Origin: Seohaeicola sp024304985 | GTDB taxonomy: Bacteria > Pseudomonadota > Alphaproteobacteria > Rhodobacterales > Rhodobacteraceae | Assembly: GCF_028802875.1 (NCBI RefSeq) | Contig: NZ_JARAMP010000002.1 | Coordinates: forward strand, 243,551 to 307,550 | Length of the DNA stretch: 64,000 nt | Direction of reading: 5' to 3' | Shown here: piece by piece, positions 51,850 to 62,255 of the stretch | Layout of the letters: each line of letters begins with the position of its first letter | Numbering within the stretch: the first letter of the stretch is position 1 | Program-made: the position numbers and the translations under genes | The notes under the pieces: model-generated | The model's database searches: none | Told to the model about the DNA's origin: nothing | The model's input: only the letters and a program-made list of their open reading frames with translations

Positions 51850-54800
51850 TCACATCGCTGCGGTTTGGGCACCGTCCTCCGCCTCGGCAGCCAGCAAGGC
51901 CGCATTCCCGCCTGCTGCCGTGGTATCGATGCAGATATGCCGCTCGATCCGGCAGCGCGCCGCCAGATCGGCCCCGCAGGCCAGTCCGACCAATGCTCCG
52001 TCGCGTCCCGCCAATGCGCGCCGCGCCGCCGTCAGGTCGCGCCTGTCGGACCAAAGCGCGACCAGATCGACGCCGCGCAGATGTTCCAACGCGCCGCGCG
52101 GCAGCACACCGTCCACGCCCAGCGCGGCCGAGATACCGGGGGCCACGGCCAGCGCGTGACAACCATTGTCGCGGGCGATCCGCACCTGTTCGGTCGCGTC
52201 CGCCGCCGTAGGCCCAAGGCACAGCACCGTGCCGCGCCCGAAGGTGGACAGCCGATTGGACTCGCCCGTCGGCCCCGGCAGGTCGGTCACGGACAGCCGC
52301 GCCAGTTCCAGACCGCGCAACTGATCCAGCCGCGCCTGCACCGCACCCACATCGGCGGGTTTGCCTGCTTGGCCTGCGTGATCCATCACCGATGCCTTGA
52401 GGAAACGCGGCACATAGGACGGACCTCCCGCCTTGGGACCTGTGCCCGACAGCCCCTCGCCACCAAAGGGCTGGCTGCCGACGATGGCCCCGATCTGGTT
52501 GCGGTTGACATAGGCATTCCCCACCTTGAGCCGTGAGGTTACCTGTTCGACCCGCCCGTCGATGCGCGTATGCATCCCGAAGGTCAGACCAAAGCCACTG
52601 GCATTGACCGCATCAACCACCGAGTCGATCTGGTCGGCACTGAACGTGGCCACATGCAGGATGGGGCCGAAGACCTCGCGCTCCAGCGCCCCTATGCCGG
52701 GCACGCGGATCACGGCGGGACCGATGAAATGTCCGGATTCCGGCGCATCCATCGCTTTCAGCAGCGTGCCTGCCTTGCGCGCGGCGTCGATATAGTCCGC
52801 GAAATCGGCCTGCGCGCGCGCGTCGATCACAGGCCCCACGTCGATATCGTGATGCCACGGGTTGCCCAGACGCAACTCGTCCATCGCGCCGAACAGCATC
52901 TCCAGAAACGGTTTCTCGATATCCTTCTGCAAATACAACACCCGGAGCGCCGAACAGCGCTGCCCCGCCGACTGGAAGGCCGAGGCGATGATATCCCGCA
53001 CCGCCTGTTCCGGCAGCGCCGTGCTGTCCACGATCATCGCATTGAGCCCGCCGGTTTCCGCGATCAACGCCGCATCGGGAGCCACGCCCTCCGCCATGGT
53101 CCGGTTGATCCGCTGCGCCGTCGTGGTCGATCCGGTAAAGCAGACGCCACCGACGCGCGCGTCACCCGTCAGCACCGGCCCCAGCACGGACCCGGCACCG
53201 GGCAGCAGTTGCAACGCCGTGCGCGGCACGCCAGCCTCATGCATCAACTTGACCGCGACATAGGCACATAGCGCCGTGGTTTCCGCAGGCTTCGCCAGCA
53301 CGGCATTGCCAGCGGCCAGAGCCGCCGCGATCTGCCCGGTGAAAATCGCCAGCGGGAAATTCCACGGTGAAATGCAGGTGAATATCCCGCGCGCCTCGCC
53401 TTTCGCCTCTACGCCGCGCGCGGCGTAGTAGCGCAAGAAGTCAACGGCCTCGCGCAACTCGGCAATGGCATCCTTTGGCGTCTTGCCGGCCTCGCGTGCC
53501 AGCACCGCGAAAATCTCGCCGAAATTTTGCTCATAGAGATCGGCCACCCGGTTCAGCACAACGGCGCGAGTATGGGCGTCGGCCTGCCATGGCTGAGCGG
53601 CGCCAATGGCGGTTTCGGCATTGACCGCCGAACAGACAAATGTGCGTCCGACGATATCAGTGGGATCAGCGGGGTTCACCGCCTCCACCGCGTCGCCCTT
53701 GTCCAGATCGACAGCGGCCAGCGGCCCGGCCTGCCACTGATGCGGCGCGGCAAACGGTGCGCGGGCTTCTTCAATCATGGCCAGATCACGCGCTTCATGC
53801 AGATCGAAACCGCGCGAATTCGGCCGTTCCGGCGCATAGAGTGCGACCGGGTCCTTGACCGCGGCAGAGCGTCGCCCCGCCGGCCCATCCAGCCCGTCAA
53901 ACGGATCGGCGGCCACGGCCTCGGGCGGCACATCCTCGTCCACGATCTGATTGACGAAGCTGGAATTGGCCCCGTTCTCCAGCAGACGGCGCACCAGATA
54001 GGCCAGCAGGTCGCGATGCGCGCCGACGGGGGCGTAGATACGGCAGCGCGTGCCCGCCTCTTTCATCACCACGTCATGCAGCACCTCACCCATGCCATGC
54101 AAGCGCTGGAATTCAAACGTATTTTTGTCCGCCGCCATCTCAAGGATAGCGGCCACCGTATGGGCGTTATGTGTGGCGAATTGCGGATAGATCCGGTCTG
54201 TCATGCTCAGCAGTTTCGCCGCACAGCACAGATAGGACACATCCGTCGCCACCTTGCGGGTAAAGACCGGAAACCCCTCCAGCCCCTCGACCTGGGCGCG
54301 CTTGATCTCGGTATCCCAATAGGCACCCTTGACCAGCCGCACCATGATGCGACGGTCCAGTTCTTCGGACAGGGCATAGAGCCAGTCTATGGTCTGGGAC
54401 GCCCGCTTGCCGTAAGCTTGCACCACCACACCGAATCCATCCCACCCGGCCAGGCCCGGATCGCGCAGCACTGCCTCGATCACGTCCAGCGACAGATCCA
54501 GCCGGTCCGCTTCTTCCGCGTCGATGTTCAGCCCCATCCCCGCCTTGCGCGCCGCCAGCGCAAGGTCCAGCGTCGCGGGCGCAAGCTCTGCCATGACGCG
54601 GTCGTGCTGGCCCACCTCATAACGCGGATGCAGCGCACTCAGCTTGATCGAGATTCCAGGATTGGCGCGGATATCGTCATGGGTGCATTCCCCCGCCAGA
54701 CGGGCAATCGCCTGCGCATAAGCCGCGTGATACTTGGCAGCATCGCGGGCGGTCAAAGCCGCCTCGCCCAGCATGTCATAGGAAAAGGTATACCCCTGCC

Positions 54801-55365
54801 CCGCCCGCGCAGATCCGCGCTTGATCGCCTCACCGATATCGCGACCCAGCACGAATTGATGACCCAGCTCTTTCATCGCGCGACTGACAGCCGAGCGGAT
54901 GACCGGCTCACCCAACCGTTTGATCGCGCCATGCAGGACATTCGCCACACCTGGCGCCTGATCCTCCTTGAGCACCTTGCCGGTCAGCATCAGCGCCCAT
55001 GTCGAGGCATTGACCAAGGAAGACGAGGACCGCCCCAGATGCGCGCCCCATTCGGAGGGTGCGATCTTGTCCTCGATCAGATCGTCGATCGTCTCGCGGT
55101 CGGGCACGCGGAGCAGCGCCTCGGCCAGACACATCAGCGCGATTCCCTCGTTCGTGGACAGGCCGTATTCGGACAGGAACACCTCCATCAGACCGGGACG
55201 CCCTGCCCCCCGGATCGACCGGACCAGACCGACAGCACGGGCCGTAGCTGCAGCGCGGGTCGCGGAGTCCGGCTGCAGATCGCTGCGCAAAGCGCTCAGC
55301 ACCGCATCTTCGGGGCGGTGATGGGCGGCACGGATTTCATCGCGAAGAATGGCAAGACGGGACAT
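51850..55365 (-). CDS. putA: Bifunctional proline dehydrogenase / L-glutamate-gamma-semialdehyde dehydrogenase
   Basis: A 1171-residue PutA that oxidises proline to glutamate. There is no N-terminal ribbon-helix-helix, so it does not bind DNA itself. The PRODH barrel spans about 90-440 (ISIKLSALHPRYE, NIDAEEADRLDLSL, VRLVKGAYWDTEIKRAQVEG, FATHNAHTVA). The P5CDH domain spans about 510-1000 (ISPWNFPLAIFTGQIAAALAAGNAVLAKPAETT, TGSTTTAQRI, and GQRCSALRV with the catalytic Cys). A C-terminal domain, shorter than in trifunctional PutA, closes the channel. ATG 55365 has GGAGT 6 nt upstream. Divergent from an Lrp-type regulator. Confidence 0.96.
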   Translation of the reverse strand: MSRLAILRDEIRAAHHRPEDAVLSALRSDLQPDSATRAAATARAVGLVRSIRGAGRPGLMEVFLSEYGLSTNEGIALMCLAEALLRVPDRETIDDLIEDKIAPSEWGAHLGRSSSSLVNASTWALMLTGKVLKEDQAPGVANVLHGAIKRLGEPVIRSAVSRAMKELGHQFVLGRDIGEAIKRGSARAGQGYTFSYDMLGEAALTARDAAKYHAAYAQAIARLAGECTHDDIRANPGISIKLSALHPRYEVGQHDRVMAELAPATLDLALAARKAGMGLNIDAEEADRLDLSLDVIEAVLRDPGLAGWDGFGVVVQAYGKRASQTIDWLYALSEELDRRIMVRLVKGAYWDTEIKRAQVEGLEGFPVFTRKVATDVSYLCCAAKLLSMTDRIYPQFATHNAHTVAAILEMAADKNTFEFQRLHGMGEVLHDVVMKEAGTRCRIYAPVGAHRDLLAYLVRRLLENGANSSFVNQIVDEDVPPEAVAADPFDGLDGPAGRRSAAVKDPVALYAPERPNSRGFDLHEARDLAMIEEARAPFAAPHQWQAGPLAAVDLDKGDAVEAVNPADPTDIVGRTFVCSAVNAETAIGAAQPWQADAHTRAVVLNRVADLYEQNFGEIFAVLAREAGKTPKDAIAELREAVDFLRYYAARGVEAKGEARGIFTCISPWNFPLAIFTGQIAAALAAGNAVLAKPAETTALCAYVAVKLMHEAGVPRTALQLLPGAGSVLGPVLTGDARVGGVCFTGSTTTAQRINRTMAEGVAPDAALIAETGGLNAMIVDSTALPEQAVRDIIASAFQSAGQRCSALRVLYLQKDIEKPFLEMLFGAMDELRLGNPWHHDIDVGPVIDARAQADFADYIDAARKAGTLLKAMDAPESGHFIGPAVIRVPGIGALEREVFGPILHVATFSADQIDSVVDAVNASGFGLTFGMHTRIDGRVEQVTSRLKVGNAYVNRNQIGAIVGSQPFGGEGLSGTGPKAGGPSYVPRFLKASVMDHAGQAGKPADVGAVQARLDQLRGLELARLSVTDLPGPTGESNRLSTFGRGTVLCLGPTAADATEQVRIARDNGCHALAVAPGISAALGVDGVLPRGALEHLRGVDLVALWSDRRDLTAARRALAGRDGALVGLACGADLAARCRIERHICIDTTAAGGNAALLAAEAEDGAQTAAM

Positions 55366-55499
55366 GGCGGACTCCGACCGGGGATTTCAGGGGATAACTC
55401 TTGCCTCAAGGATACCAGATGCTTGACAGCCGTTTTTCCTGTTGATCAAGGTTGGACCAGCCGTTTGTATTTGTTTGCGGCCATTTTGAAGGAACATAC

Positions 55500-55970
55500 A
55501 TGTCAGACGAGTTGAAATCAGAACCGTTGGACCGGATCGACACCAAGATTCTGCGCGAGCTCAGCACGGACGGGCGCATCGCCATCACCGATCTGGCAAA
55601 GAAGGTCGGACTGTCCAAAAGCCCTTGTCAGGTGCGGATGAAACGCCTTCAGGATCAGGGCTATATTCAGGGTTTCCGCGCCGTGCTGAATCCGTCCAAA
55701 CTGGGGCTGGACCATGTGGCCTTTGCCGAGGTGCGCTTGACCGACACGACTGAAAAGGCGCTGTCAGCCTTCAATCGCGCGGTCATGGACGTGCCCGAGA
55801 TCGAACAGTGCCACATGATCGCTGGGTCCTTCGACTATCTGCTCAAGATCCGCAGCCGGGATATTCAAGCCTACCGATTGATCCTGGGCGAGGTGATCTC
55901 GGCGTTGCCCTATGTCGGCTCCACCTCGACCCATGTGTCGATGCAGGCCGTCAAGGACAGCGCCTTCTGA
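55500..55970 (+). CDS. putR: Lrp/AsnC family activator of proline catabolism
   Basis: A 156-residue regulator. The N-terminal helix-turn-helix (LDRIDTKILRELSTDGRIAITDLAKKVGLSKSPCQVRMKRLQ) is followed by a RAM effector domain (VAFAEVRLTD, VPEIEQCHMIAGSFDYLLKIR). ATG 55500 has GAAGGA upstream. The 134-bp divergent arrangement with putA is the standard PutR layout in alphaproteobacteria, where PutR activates putA in response to proline (family knowledge). Confidence 0.9.
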   Translation: MSDELKSEPLDRIDTKILRELSTDGRIAITDLAKKVGLSKSPCQVRMKRLQDQGYIQGFRAVLNPSKLGLDHVAFAEVRLTDTTEKALSAFNRAVMDVPEIEQCHMIAGSFDYLLKIRSRDIQAYRLILGEVISALPYVGSTSTHVSMQAVKDSAF

Positions 55971-55977
55971 GATAGGT

Positions 55978-57105
55978 TCAGGTCAAGGCTCCGGTCCTGC
56001 GCATCGCCTCCAGCGTGGCTGCGTCATAGCCCAAGCCTGTCAGGACGGTGTCCGTATCCTGCCCCGGCGCGCCGGGCACGCCGGGCATGGCCGCTGGCGT
56101 GCGGTCAAAACGCGGCGCAGGCGCGGCCTGCATCACCCCATCCACCCGCAGGAACGTGCCCCGCGCGGCGTTGTGAGGGTGATGCTCGACCTCGTCCCAG
56201 TCCAGCACGGGGGCCACGCAGGCGTCCGTTCCCTCGAAAATCGCCATCCATTCATCGCGGGTCTTGCGCGCAAAGACCTGTGCGTAAAGGGCGCGGCGCG
56301 CGGGCCATGTGGCAGGATCGTTCTGATCGGCGCGATGCGCCTCAGGCAACCCCGCCAGCGTGACCAGTTCCGCAAAAAACTGCGGCTCCAATGGTCCGAC
56401 AGACAGGGCACGCCCATCCTTGGTCGCATAGCAACGATAGAAGGGCGCGCCGCCGTCCAGAAGGTTTGCTTCCCGCCCCTGCCCCCAGCGTCCCAACGCC
56501 AACCACTGATGGATCAGCCCCATCATCGCAGGCACGCCATCCACCATCGCGGCATCCACCACCTGCCCGCGGCCCGAACGGCTGCGTTCATAAAGTGCGG
56601 CCAGCACCCCAAAGATCAGGAACATCGACCCGCCGCCATAGTCCGCCGCCAGATTGAGCGGCGGCACGGGTGGCCCATCCGCGCGCCCTATGGCACCCAA
56701 CGCGCCTGACAGGGACAGGTAGTTGATGTCATGTCCTGCTGTCATCGCCAGCGGGCCGTCCTGTCCCCACCCGGTCATCCGGCCAAAGATAAGCCCAGGA
56801 TTGATCGCGTGGCATGCGGCCGGTCCAAGTCCCAGCTTCTCCATCACGCCGGGGCGAAACCCTTCGATCAGGATGTCGGATTGCGCGATGATCCGCCGCG
56901 CTGCTTCAAGCCCATCAGACGATTTCAGGTTCAGCGCGACCGACTGCTTGCCGCGCCGATTCACGTCCGTCGCATCTGCGGGTGCCGAGGCGCGGTCGAT
57001 CACCACAACCGTGGCCCCCAGATCAGCCATCAGCTGCCCTGCCAGCGGACAGGGGCCAAGACCCGCCATTTCAACAAGTTTCAGTCCATCCAACGGGCCT
57101 GCCAT
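55978..57105 (-). CDS. CaiB/BaiF family: alpha-methylacyl-CoA racemase-like
   Basis: A 375-residue family III CoA-transferase-fold protein closest by motif to alpha-methylacyl-CoA racemase. It has GPLDGLKLVEMAGLGPCP at the N-terminus, NRRGKQSVALNLK, GFRPGVMEKLGLGP, GHDINYLSLSGAL (catalytic-type His near 126), NLAADYGGG (Asp near 156) and a Glu near 237 (LEPQFF). ATG 57105 has GGAGGAGC upstream. A racemase acting on branched acyl-CoAs during beta-oxidation is most likely; CoA transfer is the alternative. Its 3' end is 7 nt from putR. Confidence 0.85.
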   Translation of the reverse strand: MAGPLDGLKLVEMAGLGPCPLAGQLMADLGATVVVIDRASAPADATDVNRRGKQSVALNLKSSDGLEAARRIIAQSDILIEGFRPGVMEKLGLGPAACHAINPGLIFGRMTGWGQDGPLAMTAGHDINYLSLSGALGAIGRADGPPVPPLNLAADYGGGSMFLIFGVLAALYERSRSGRGQVVDAAMVDGVPAMMGLIHQWLALGRWGQGREANLLDGGAPFYRCYATKDGRALSVGPLEPQFFAELVTLAGLPEAHRADQNDPATWPARRALYAQVFARKTRDEWMAIFEGTDACVAPVLDWDEVEHHPHNAARGTFLRVDGVMQAAPAPRFDRTPAAMPGVPGAPGQDTDTVLTGLGYDAATLEAMRRTGALT

Positions 57106-57521
57106 CAGCCGCTCCTCCATCCGTCCCAAGCGCAGGGTTGCAGGTTGCGCGCAGGATGCCAATACCCAGGCTGCGCACGCACCGAATGTGCTGCGACATC
57201 GCCCCGAAACCGGTCCGGTGCGACCGCCTGCCATGGCCAAAAAGAAACCCGGAAATCAACTTGTTCCTGCCCTTTACCCCCTGCAAGGAATATGATTGAC
57301 TTGACCTGCCGAGACAGACCCTTTTCAACGTTGCCGTGTATGCGGTGCGTCGCGGAACGAATGAATTGTGTAGAAGGTTCAGGGCTGCGTGGCTGGTGTC
57401 CGAATGTAAAGGTTGGATCAGGTCTCCATGTCGATCCGGTGGGAAAGCCGGGCAGCAGGAATGACGATCATCGGTTCTGGTCTATCGGGCGCGCCCCGTC
57501 GCCTACCGTGGAAAGAGGAAT
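57106..57521. other. 416-bp divergent intergenic region
   Basis: It separates the minus-strand racemase-like gene from the plus-strand hybrid kinase and should carry both promoters. I cannot point to convincing -35/-10 boxes, repeats or a small gene. The 3' part may be shorter or longer depending on the kinase start. Confidence 0.5.
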
Positions 57522-60500
57522 GTGCTTGTCACAATCGAAAGCATGCAGACCGTGCGTGACCGGCCCCGGCAAAAGGGTCATGGCGTGAAGCAAGAAACCC
57601 TGGTGATCTCTTTCCTGAATGAACTGGTGCGGACACCCGCGGCAGGGCTGGATGCTGCGATCACGCGCGTGCTTGGCCGGATGGGAGAACTGTGCGAGGC
57701 GGACCGCGCCTATGTCTTTCTGTTCCGCCATGACGAAGTGATGAACAACACGCATGAATGGGTGGCGGACGGCGTGCAGCCAATGCGCGCGCGGTTGCAG
57801 AACCAACCCATCGACATCATCTCGAGTTGGCGCAAAACGCTGGACAATGACGAGGTGGTGCATATAGCCGACGTCGCAGCCTTGCCTGCCAATACACCCG
57901 AGAAGCCGGTCCTCGAAATGCAGGACATCCTGTCCGTGGTTACCGTGCCGATTCTGGTAGATGGCAAGCTGGTCGGCCTGGCCGGTCTGGACCGCACCCG
58001 GCAGAAGGCACCATTCCCGGACGAGTCGATCGCCTTGCTGCGCGGTGTGGCGGATGTGATCCAGTCCGCGCTGATGCGCAAGGAAGCCTTGCAGGATCTG
58101 GAGCGCACCAAGACCAAGCTGGAACTGACGCTCGCCGCCCTGCCCGACCTTATGCTGGAGGTCGATCACGACGGCATTTACCGCGGATTTCATCACACCC
58201 GTGCTCTGGGCTGGGCGCCCGAGCCTCATTCGGTCATCGGTCACCGGATCGAGGATATCCTGCGCCCCGAGATCGCGGCCGAGCGGCGTCGCATGATGGC
58301 TGCGGCCCGCAATGGCGAAGCGGTTGTGGGGGTCGAGCAGCATCTGCGCCCTGATGATCCCACCAGCTGGGTCGAGGTCTCGGTTGCCCTGCGCGACAGT
58401 CTTGGCCCTGACGATCCGGGCGGCTATCTGTTCCTGATCCGCGACATCAGCGAACGCAAGGCGCGCGAGGCGGAACTGGCGCAGACGCAGGCACAGCTTG
58501 TCAGCGCCTCGGCGGAACGCGACACCGCCGTCTCCCGCCTGCATGACCTGTCCGAGATCAGCGATGATTGGGTCTGGGAGCAGAACGCCGATGGTCGCTA
58601 TACCTACATGTCCCAGAGCATCGCGCGCTTTGGCGTGGGGCCCGCGTTCTTTATCGGTCGCACCCGCGAAGAGGTCGCTGCCGAAATCGGCGCGGTCGGG
58701 GGCGACGATTCGGGCTTTGAGCAGATCACCGCCAAGATGAAAGCGCGCGAACCGTTCCGCGATGTGATCTACAAGGCGCGTTATCTGGACGGGCGGCCTG
58801 CATTCTTCCGTTTCAGTGCCTCGCCCGTATTCGACGCCGAAGGAAATTTTGCGGGCTATCGCGGCGTCGGCTCGGACGTGACAGAACTGCGCCTTCGCGA
58901 GGCCGAGGCCCTTGAAACGGCAGGCCGGTTCGAGGCGATCATGGCGGCCCTGCCGGATCTATTGTTCGAACTCGACAGTTCCGGGCGCTATACCGGGTTT
59001 GTCGCCGGTCCCCAACATCTGCGGGTGCCCGTGGATGGCCCATTGGCCGGAAAATACCTGGAAGACGTGCTACCGGCCGAGGCCGCCAAGATCGGCCGCG
59101 CAGCTCTCCAGCAGGTGCTTGAAGAAGGGCGGATCGATGGCGTGCGCTACCCGATCGACTTCAATGGCGCCCGCCGCATCTTTGAAGTCTCGGGTGCGCG
59201 CAAGGATACCGTGCTGCCCGAGGGCATGCCGACCGCCATCTTCCTTGTGCGGGATGTGACCGCAGATACCGAACAGCGCGAAGAACTGCTCAAGATGGGC
59301 AAGATCGTCGAAGCGATGACGAATTTCGTGGTCGTCGTCGACCGCGAGAGGCGAGTCGTCTGGTTCAACCGCGCTTTTGCCGAGAAAAGCGGCTGGACGC
59401 TGGACGAAGTGCGCGGCCAATCATTCGAGGGACTGGTCCGCTGCCCCGAAAGCGATGCCGACACCGCCCGCGCCCTGAACGCATCCCTGTCACGGGGCGA
59501 GCCGTTCAGCGGCGAGATGGTGAATCGCGACAGGCATGGCAACCGCTACTGGATTGACTTCAACGTACAACCCCTGTTCGGAATCGACGGCACCTTGCAA
59601 GGGTTCGTCACCGTCGAGACAGACATCACCGAGCACAAGCTGCAACGTGCCGAGGTCAGCCGGTTGGCCGCCGAGGCCATGGCCATGCGCCAGCGGCTTG
59701 AAAATGCACTCAACGCGCTGCCCGACAGCGTCGTGATCTTCGACGCGGAAGATCGCCTTGTGATCGCCAATTCCGCCTACACCGAGATGTTCCCCGCCAT
59801 AGCGCCAGCCTTGGTCGAGGGCGCGACACTGGAAAGCATCCTGCGCTTCGGGCTTGAGGCGAATGTCCTGCCTGGAAGCGGACAGGATGCCGATATCGAG
59901 GCGGTTCTAGCCGAACGCCTGCGGATCTACGGCCTGCCGCGCTTTGCGGACGAGGTCCAATTGCCGGACGGCCGCTGGGTGCGGCGGATCAATGTGCGCA
60001 CGTCGGACGGCGGTTGCATCACCGTCGCCATCGACATCACCGCGCGCCGCCACCAGATTCAGGCGCTGGATGCCGCCAATGCCGAACTGACCAGCGCTCT
60101 GGCCGAACGCGATCTTGTGCAAGAGCAATTGACCAAGGTCATGGAAGGCGCCGCCATCGGCACATGGGAATGGGACGCGACGCGCCACACGCTGACCGTC
60201 GGCGGGCAATGGCGCGAGATTCTGGGTTATGGTGAAAGCCAGATGCCGCCAATGGACCTTTCCAGTTTCCGCAAACTTGTTCATCCCGAGGATCTCAAGG
60301 TCTTCGACACCATCGCAACGGTGCGCGAAGACAACGTCACTGCCCTGTCGGAAAGCGAATTCCGCATGCGGCATAACGACGGGCACTGGATATGGGTGCT
60401 GTCCCGCAGTCAGATCACCCGGTTCAGCCCGGATGGCACGCCCGAGATCATCGGCGGCGTGCATCTGAACATTTCGGACCGCAAGAGGCTGGAACAGGAT

Positions 60501-62072
60501 CTGGAATCGGGCAAGAAGTTCCTCGAACAGGTCATGGATGCCAGTATTGCGGCGATCATCGTGATGAACGGTCACGGAGAGATCATCTATGCCAACAGCG
60601 AGGCCGAACGCATCCTGCGGCTGACCCGCAACGAAATGACGGGACTCGCCTATAACGCGCCGCGCTGGCACACGTCCCGACTGGACGGGAGCGCTATCCC
60701 TGACGAGGAATTGCCTTTCGCACTGGCCATTGCCGACCGCGAGCCCGTGCGCGATGTGCGTTTCGCCATACAATGGGACGACGGCACCCGGCGCTGCCTG
60801 TCTGTCAATGCGGTTGCCTTCGAGGGCGAAGGCGCCGAGTTGCGGGTTGTCACCTCCTTCAACGACATCACCGAGGAACTGGCGGCGACCACACGTCTGG
60901 AACAGGCCCGCGCTCAGGCCGAAGGGGCCAGCAAGTCCAAGTCGATGTTCCTTGCCAACATGAGCCACGAAATCCGCACGCCGCTGAACGGCGTTCTGGG
61001 GATGGCCGAAGTGCTGGAAGGCACATTGGTCGAAGAACGGCAACGCCGCATGATCAGCACGATCCGCACGTCGGGCGAAACCCTGCTGAGCATCCTGAAC
61101 GACATCCTCGACATGTCCAAGATCGAAGCCGGCAAGATGGAGATCGAACAGGTCCCCTTCGTGGTGAATGATCTGGTGCAACCCGTGCAGGCCCTGAACG
61201 CCATCCGTGCCGAAGAAAAGGGGCTGGAATTCCGCGTTCACACCAATAGCGGCTGCGCCATGCCCCTCTTGGGCGATCCCCACCGGATCAGCCAGATCCT
61301 GAACAACCTGCTGCACAACGCAATCAAGTTCACCGAAAGCGGATCGGTCACCCTGACATTGCAATGCCAGCCCGGCGAGCCTCTGGAAATGGTTGTGACC
61401 GATACGGGAATCGGGATGTCCAAGACGCAGGTCTCGCGCATTCTGGACAGTTTCGAACAGGCCGATGGCAGCATTACCCGGCGGTTCGGCGGCACAGGGC
61501 TGGGCATGTCGATCGTGCGCCAGTTGGTCACCCTGATGAATGGCGAAATTGCGGTGGACAGCGCGCAGGGACAGGGCACTTCAATCCGTGTCAGCCTGCC
61601 CTTGCCCGTCGCCGAGGCCAGCCAGACGGTCCGCGCGCGCGACAGTAGCCCCGTCAACCGCCCGATGGTGCGCTTGGATCATCTGCGCGCCCTCGTCGCT
61701 GACGACAGCCAGACCAACCGTCTGGTGATCTCGGAAATGCTCATCGAATGCGGTGTGGAAATCACGATGGTCGAGAATGGCCGCGAGGCCGTGGATACGT
61801 GGTTGGAGAACATCCAGCAGGGCCGGGCCTTCGACATCGTGCTGATGGATATCTCGATGCCGGTGATGGACGGAGTCAGCGCCCTGACCCTGATCCGCGA
61901 ACACGAGGACACCTTGGGCAAGGACCCGGTGCCCGTGATTGCTGTCACTGCGAATGCCATGCCGCATCAGGTGGCTGACTATCTGATCGCAGGTTTCGAC
62001 ACGCATCTGGCCAAGCCTTTCAAGCAAGCCGAACTGCTGCACGCCATCGTGACACTGACCCAGACCGATTGA
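57522..62072 (+). CDS. Hybrid sensor histidine kinase: GAF, multiple PAS, HisKA-HATPase, receiver
   Basis: A large (up to 1516 aa) soluble sensor with no membrane helix. Order: GAF (about 25-190, CEADRAYVFLFRHDEVMNNTHEWV), then about seven PAS/PAC units (190-1120) with linkers such as FLIRDISERKAREAEL, FLVRDVTADTEQRE and VTVETDITEHKLQRAE. HisKA follows with phosphorylatable His1149 in MSHEIRTPLNGV, then HATPase with LNNLLHNAIKFTE, DTGIGM and GGTGLGMSI, and a C-terminal receiver with VADDSQTN and acceptor Asp1443 in MDISMPVMDG. The start is uncertain: GTG 57522 (GGAAAG 6 nt upstream), ATG 57543, or GTG 57585 (AAAAGGG, 7-nt spacing, start near the GAF domain). Two response-regulator genes follow, suggesting a phosphorelay. 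Confidence 0.9.
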   Translation: MLVTIESMQTVRDRPRQKGHGVKQETLVISFLNELVRTPAAGLDAAITRVLGRMGELCEADRAYVFLFRHDEVMNNTHEWVADGVQPMRARLQNQPIDIISSWRKTLDNDEVVHIADVAALPANTPEKPVLEMQDILSVVTVPILVDGKLVGLAGLDRTRQKAPFPDESIALLRGVADVIQSALMRKEALQDLERTKTKLELTLAALPDLMLEVDHDGIYRGFHHTRALGWAPEPHSVIGHRIEDILRPEIAAERRRMMAAARNGEAVVGVEQHLRPDDPTSWVEVSVALRDSLGPDDPGGYLFLIRDISERKAREAELAQTQAQLVSASAERDTAVSRLHDLSEISDDWVWEQNADGRYTYMSQSIARFGVGPAFFIGRTREEVAAEIGAVGGDDSGFEQITAKMKAREPFRDVIYKARYLDGRPAFFRFSASPVFDAEGNFAGYRGVGSDVTELRLREAEALETAGRFEAIMAALPDLLFELDSSGRYTGFVAGPQHLRVPVDGPLAGKYLEDVLPAEAAKIGRAALQQVLEEGRIDGVRYPIDFNGARRIFEVSGARKDTVLPEGMPTAIFLVRDVTADTEQREELLKMGKIVEAMTNFVVVVDRERRVVWFNRAFAEKSGWTLDEVRGQSFEGLVRCPESDADTARALNASLSRGEPFSGEMVNRDRHGNRYWIDFNVQPLFGIDGTLQGFVTVETDITEHKLQRAEVSRLAAEAMAMRQRLENALNALPDSVVIFDAEDRLVIANSAYTEMFPAIAPALVEGATLESILRFGLEANVLPGSGQDADIEAVLAERLRIYGLPRFADEVQLPDGRWVRRINVRTSDGGCITVAIDITARRHQIQALDAANAELTSALAERDLVQEQLTKVMEGAAIGTWEWDATRHTLTVGGQWREILGYGESQMPPMDLSSFRKLVHPEDLKVFDTIATVREDNVTALSESEFRMRHNDGHWIWVLSRSQITRFSPDGTPEIIGGVHLNISDRKRLEQDLESGKKFLEQVMDASIAAIIVMNGHGEIIYANSEAERILRLTRNEMTGLAYNAPRWHTSRLDGSAIPDEELPFALAIADREPVRDVRFAIQWDDGTRRCLSVNAVAFEGEGAELRVVTSFNDITEELAATTRLEQARAQAEGASKSKSMFLANMSHEIRTPLNGVLGMAEVLEGTLVEERQRRMISTIRTSGETLLSILNDILDMSKIEAGKMEIEQVPFVVNDLVQPVQALNAIRAEEKGLEFRVHTNSGCAMPLLGDPHRISQILNNLLHNAIKFTESGSVTLTLQCQPGEPLEMVVTDTGIGMSKTQVSRILDSFEQADGSITRRFGGTGLGMSIVRQLVTLMNGEIAVDSAQGQGTSIRVSLPLPVAEASQTVRARDSSPVNRPMVRLDHLRALVADDSQTNRLVISEMLIECGVEITMVENGREAVDTWLENIQQGRAFDIVLMDISMPVMDGVSALTLIREHEDTLGKDPVPVIAVTANAMPHQVADYLIAGFDTHLAKPFKQAELLHAIVTLTQTD

Positions 62073-62255
62073 TCGCAGGGTCACCACCCTGACGCGGAAC
62101 CCGGACGCCTCACGCCCGCTTAGGGCGAAAGACGATAAAATGGCCTGATGATTTTCATTTTTTTGCCGAATTGACTTGTTTAATGCTACACCATTGCAGA
62201 GCGCGCCGCGAACCCGCATTTTTGGTTCGCGTGCGGGTCAACAGTTTGCAGCGAC

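Noticed and set aside
53527..55515. 662-codon plus-strand frame opposite putA
   Set aside because: Low-complexity His/Arg/Gln composition; putA on the other strand is complete with catalytic motifs.
59907..61364. 485-codon minus-strand frame inside the hybrid kinase
   Set aside because: Antisense shadow of the PAS/HisKA region; no recognisable domain.
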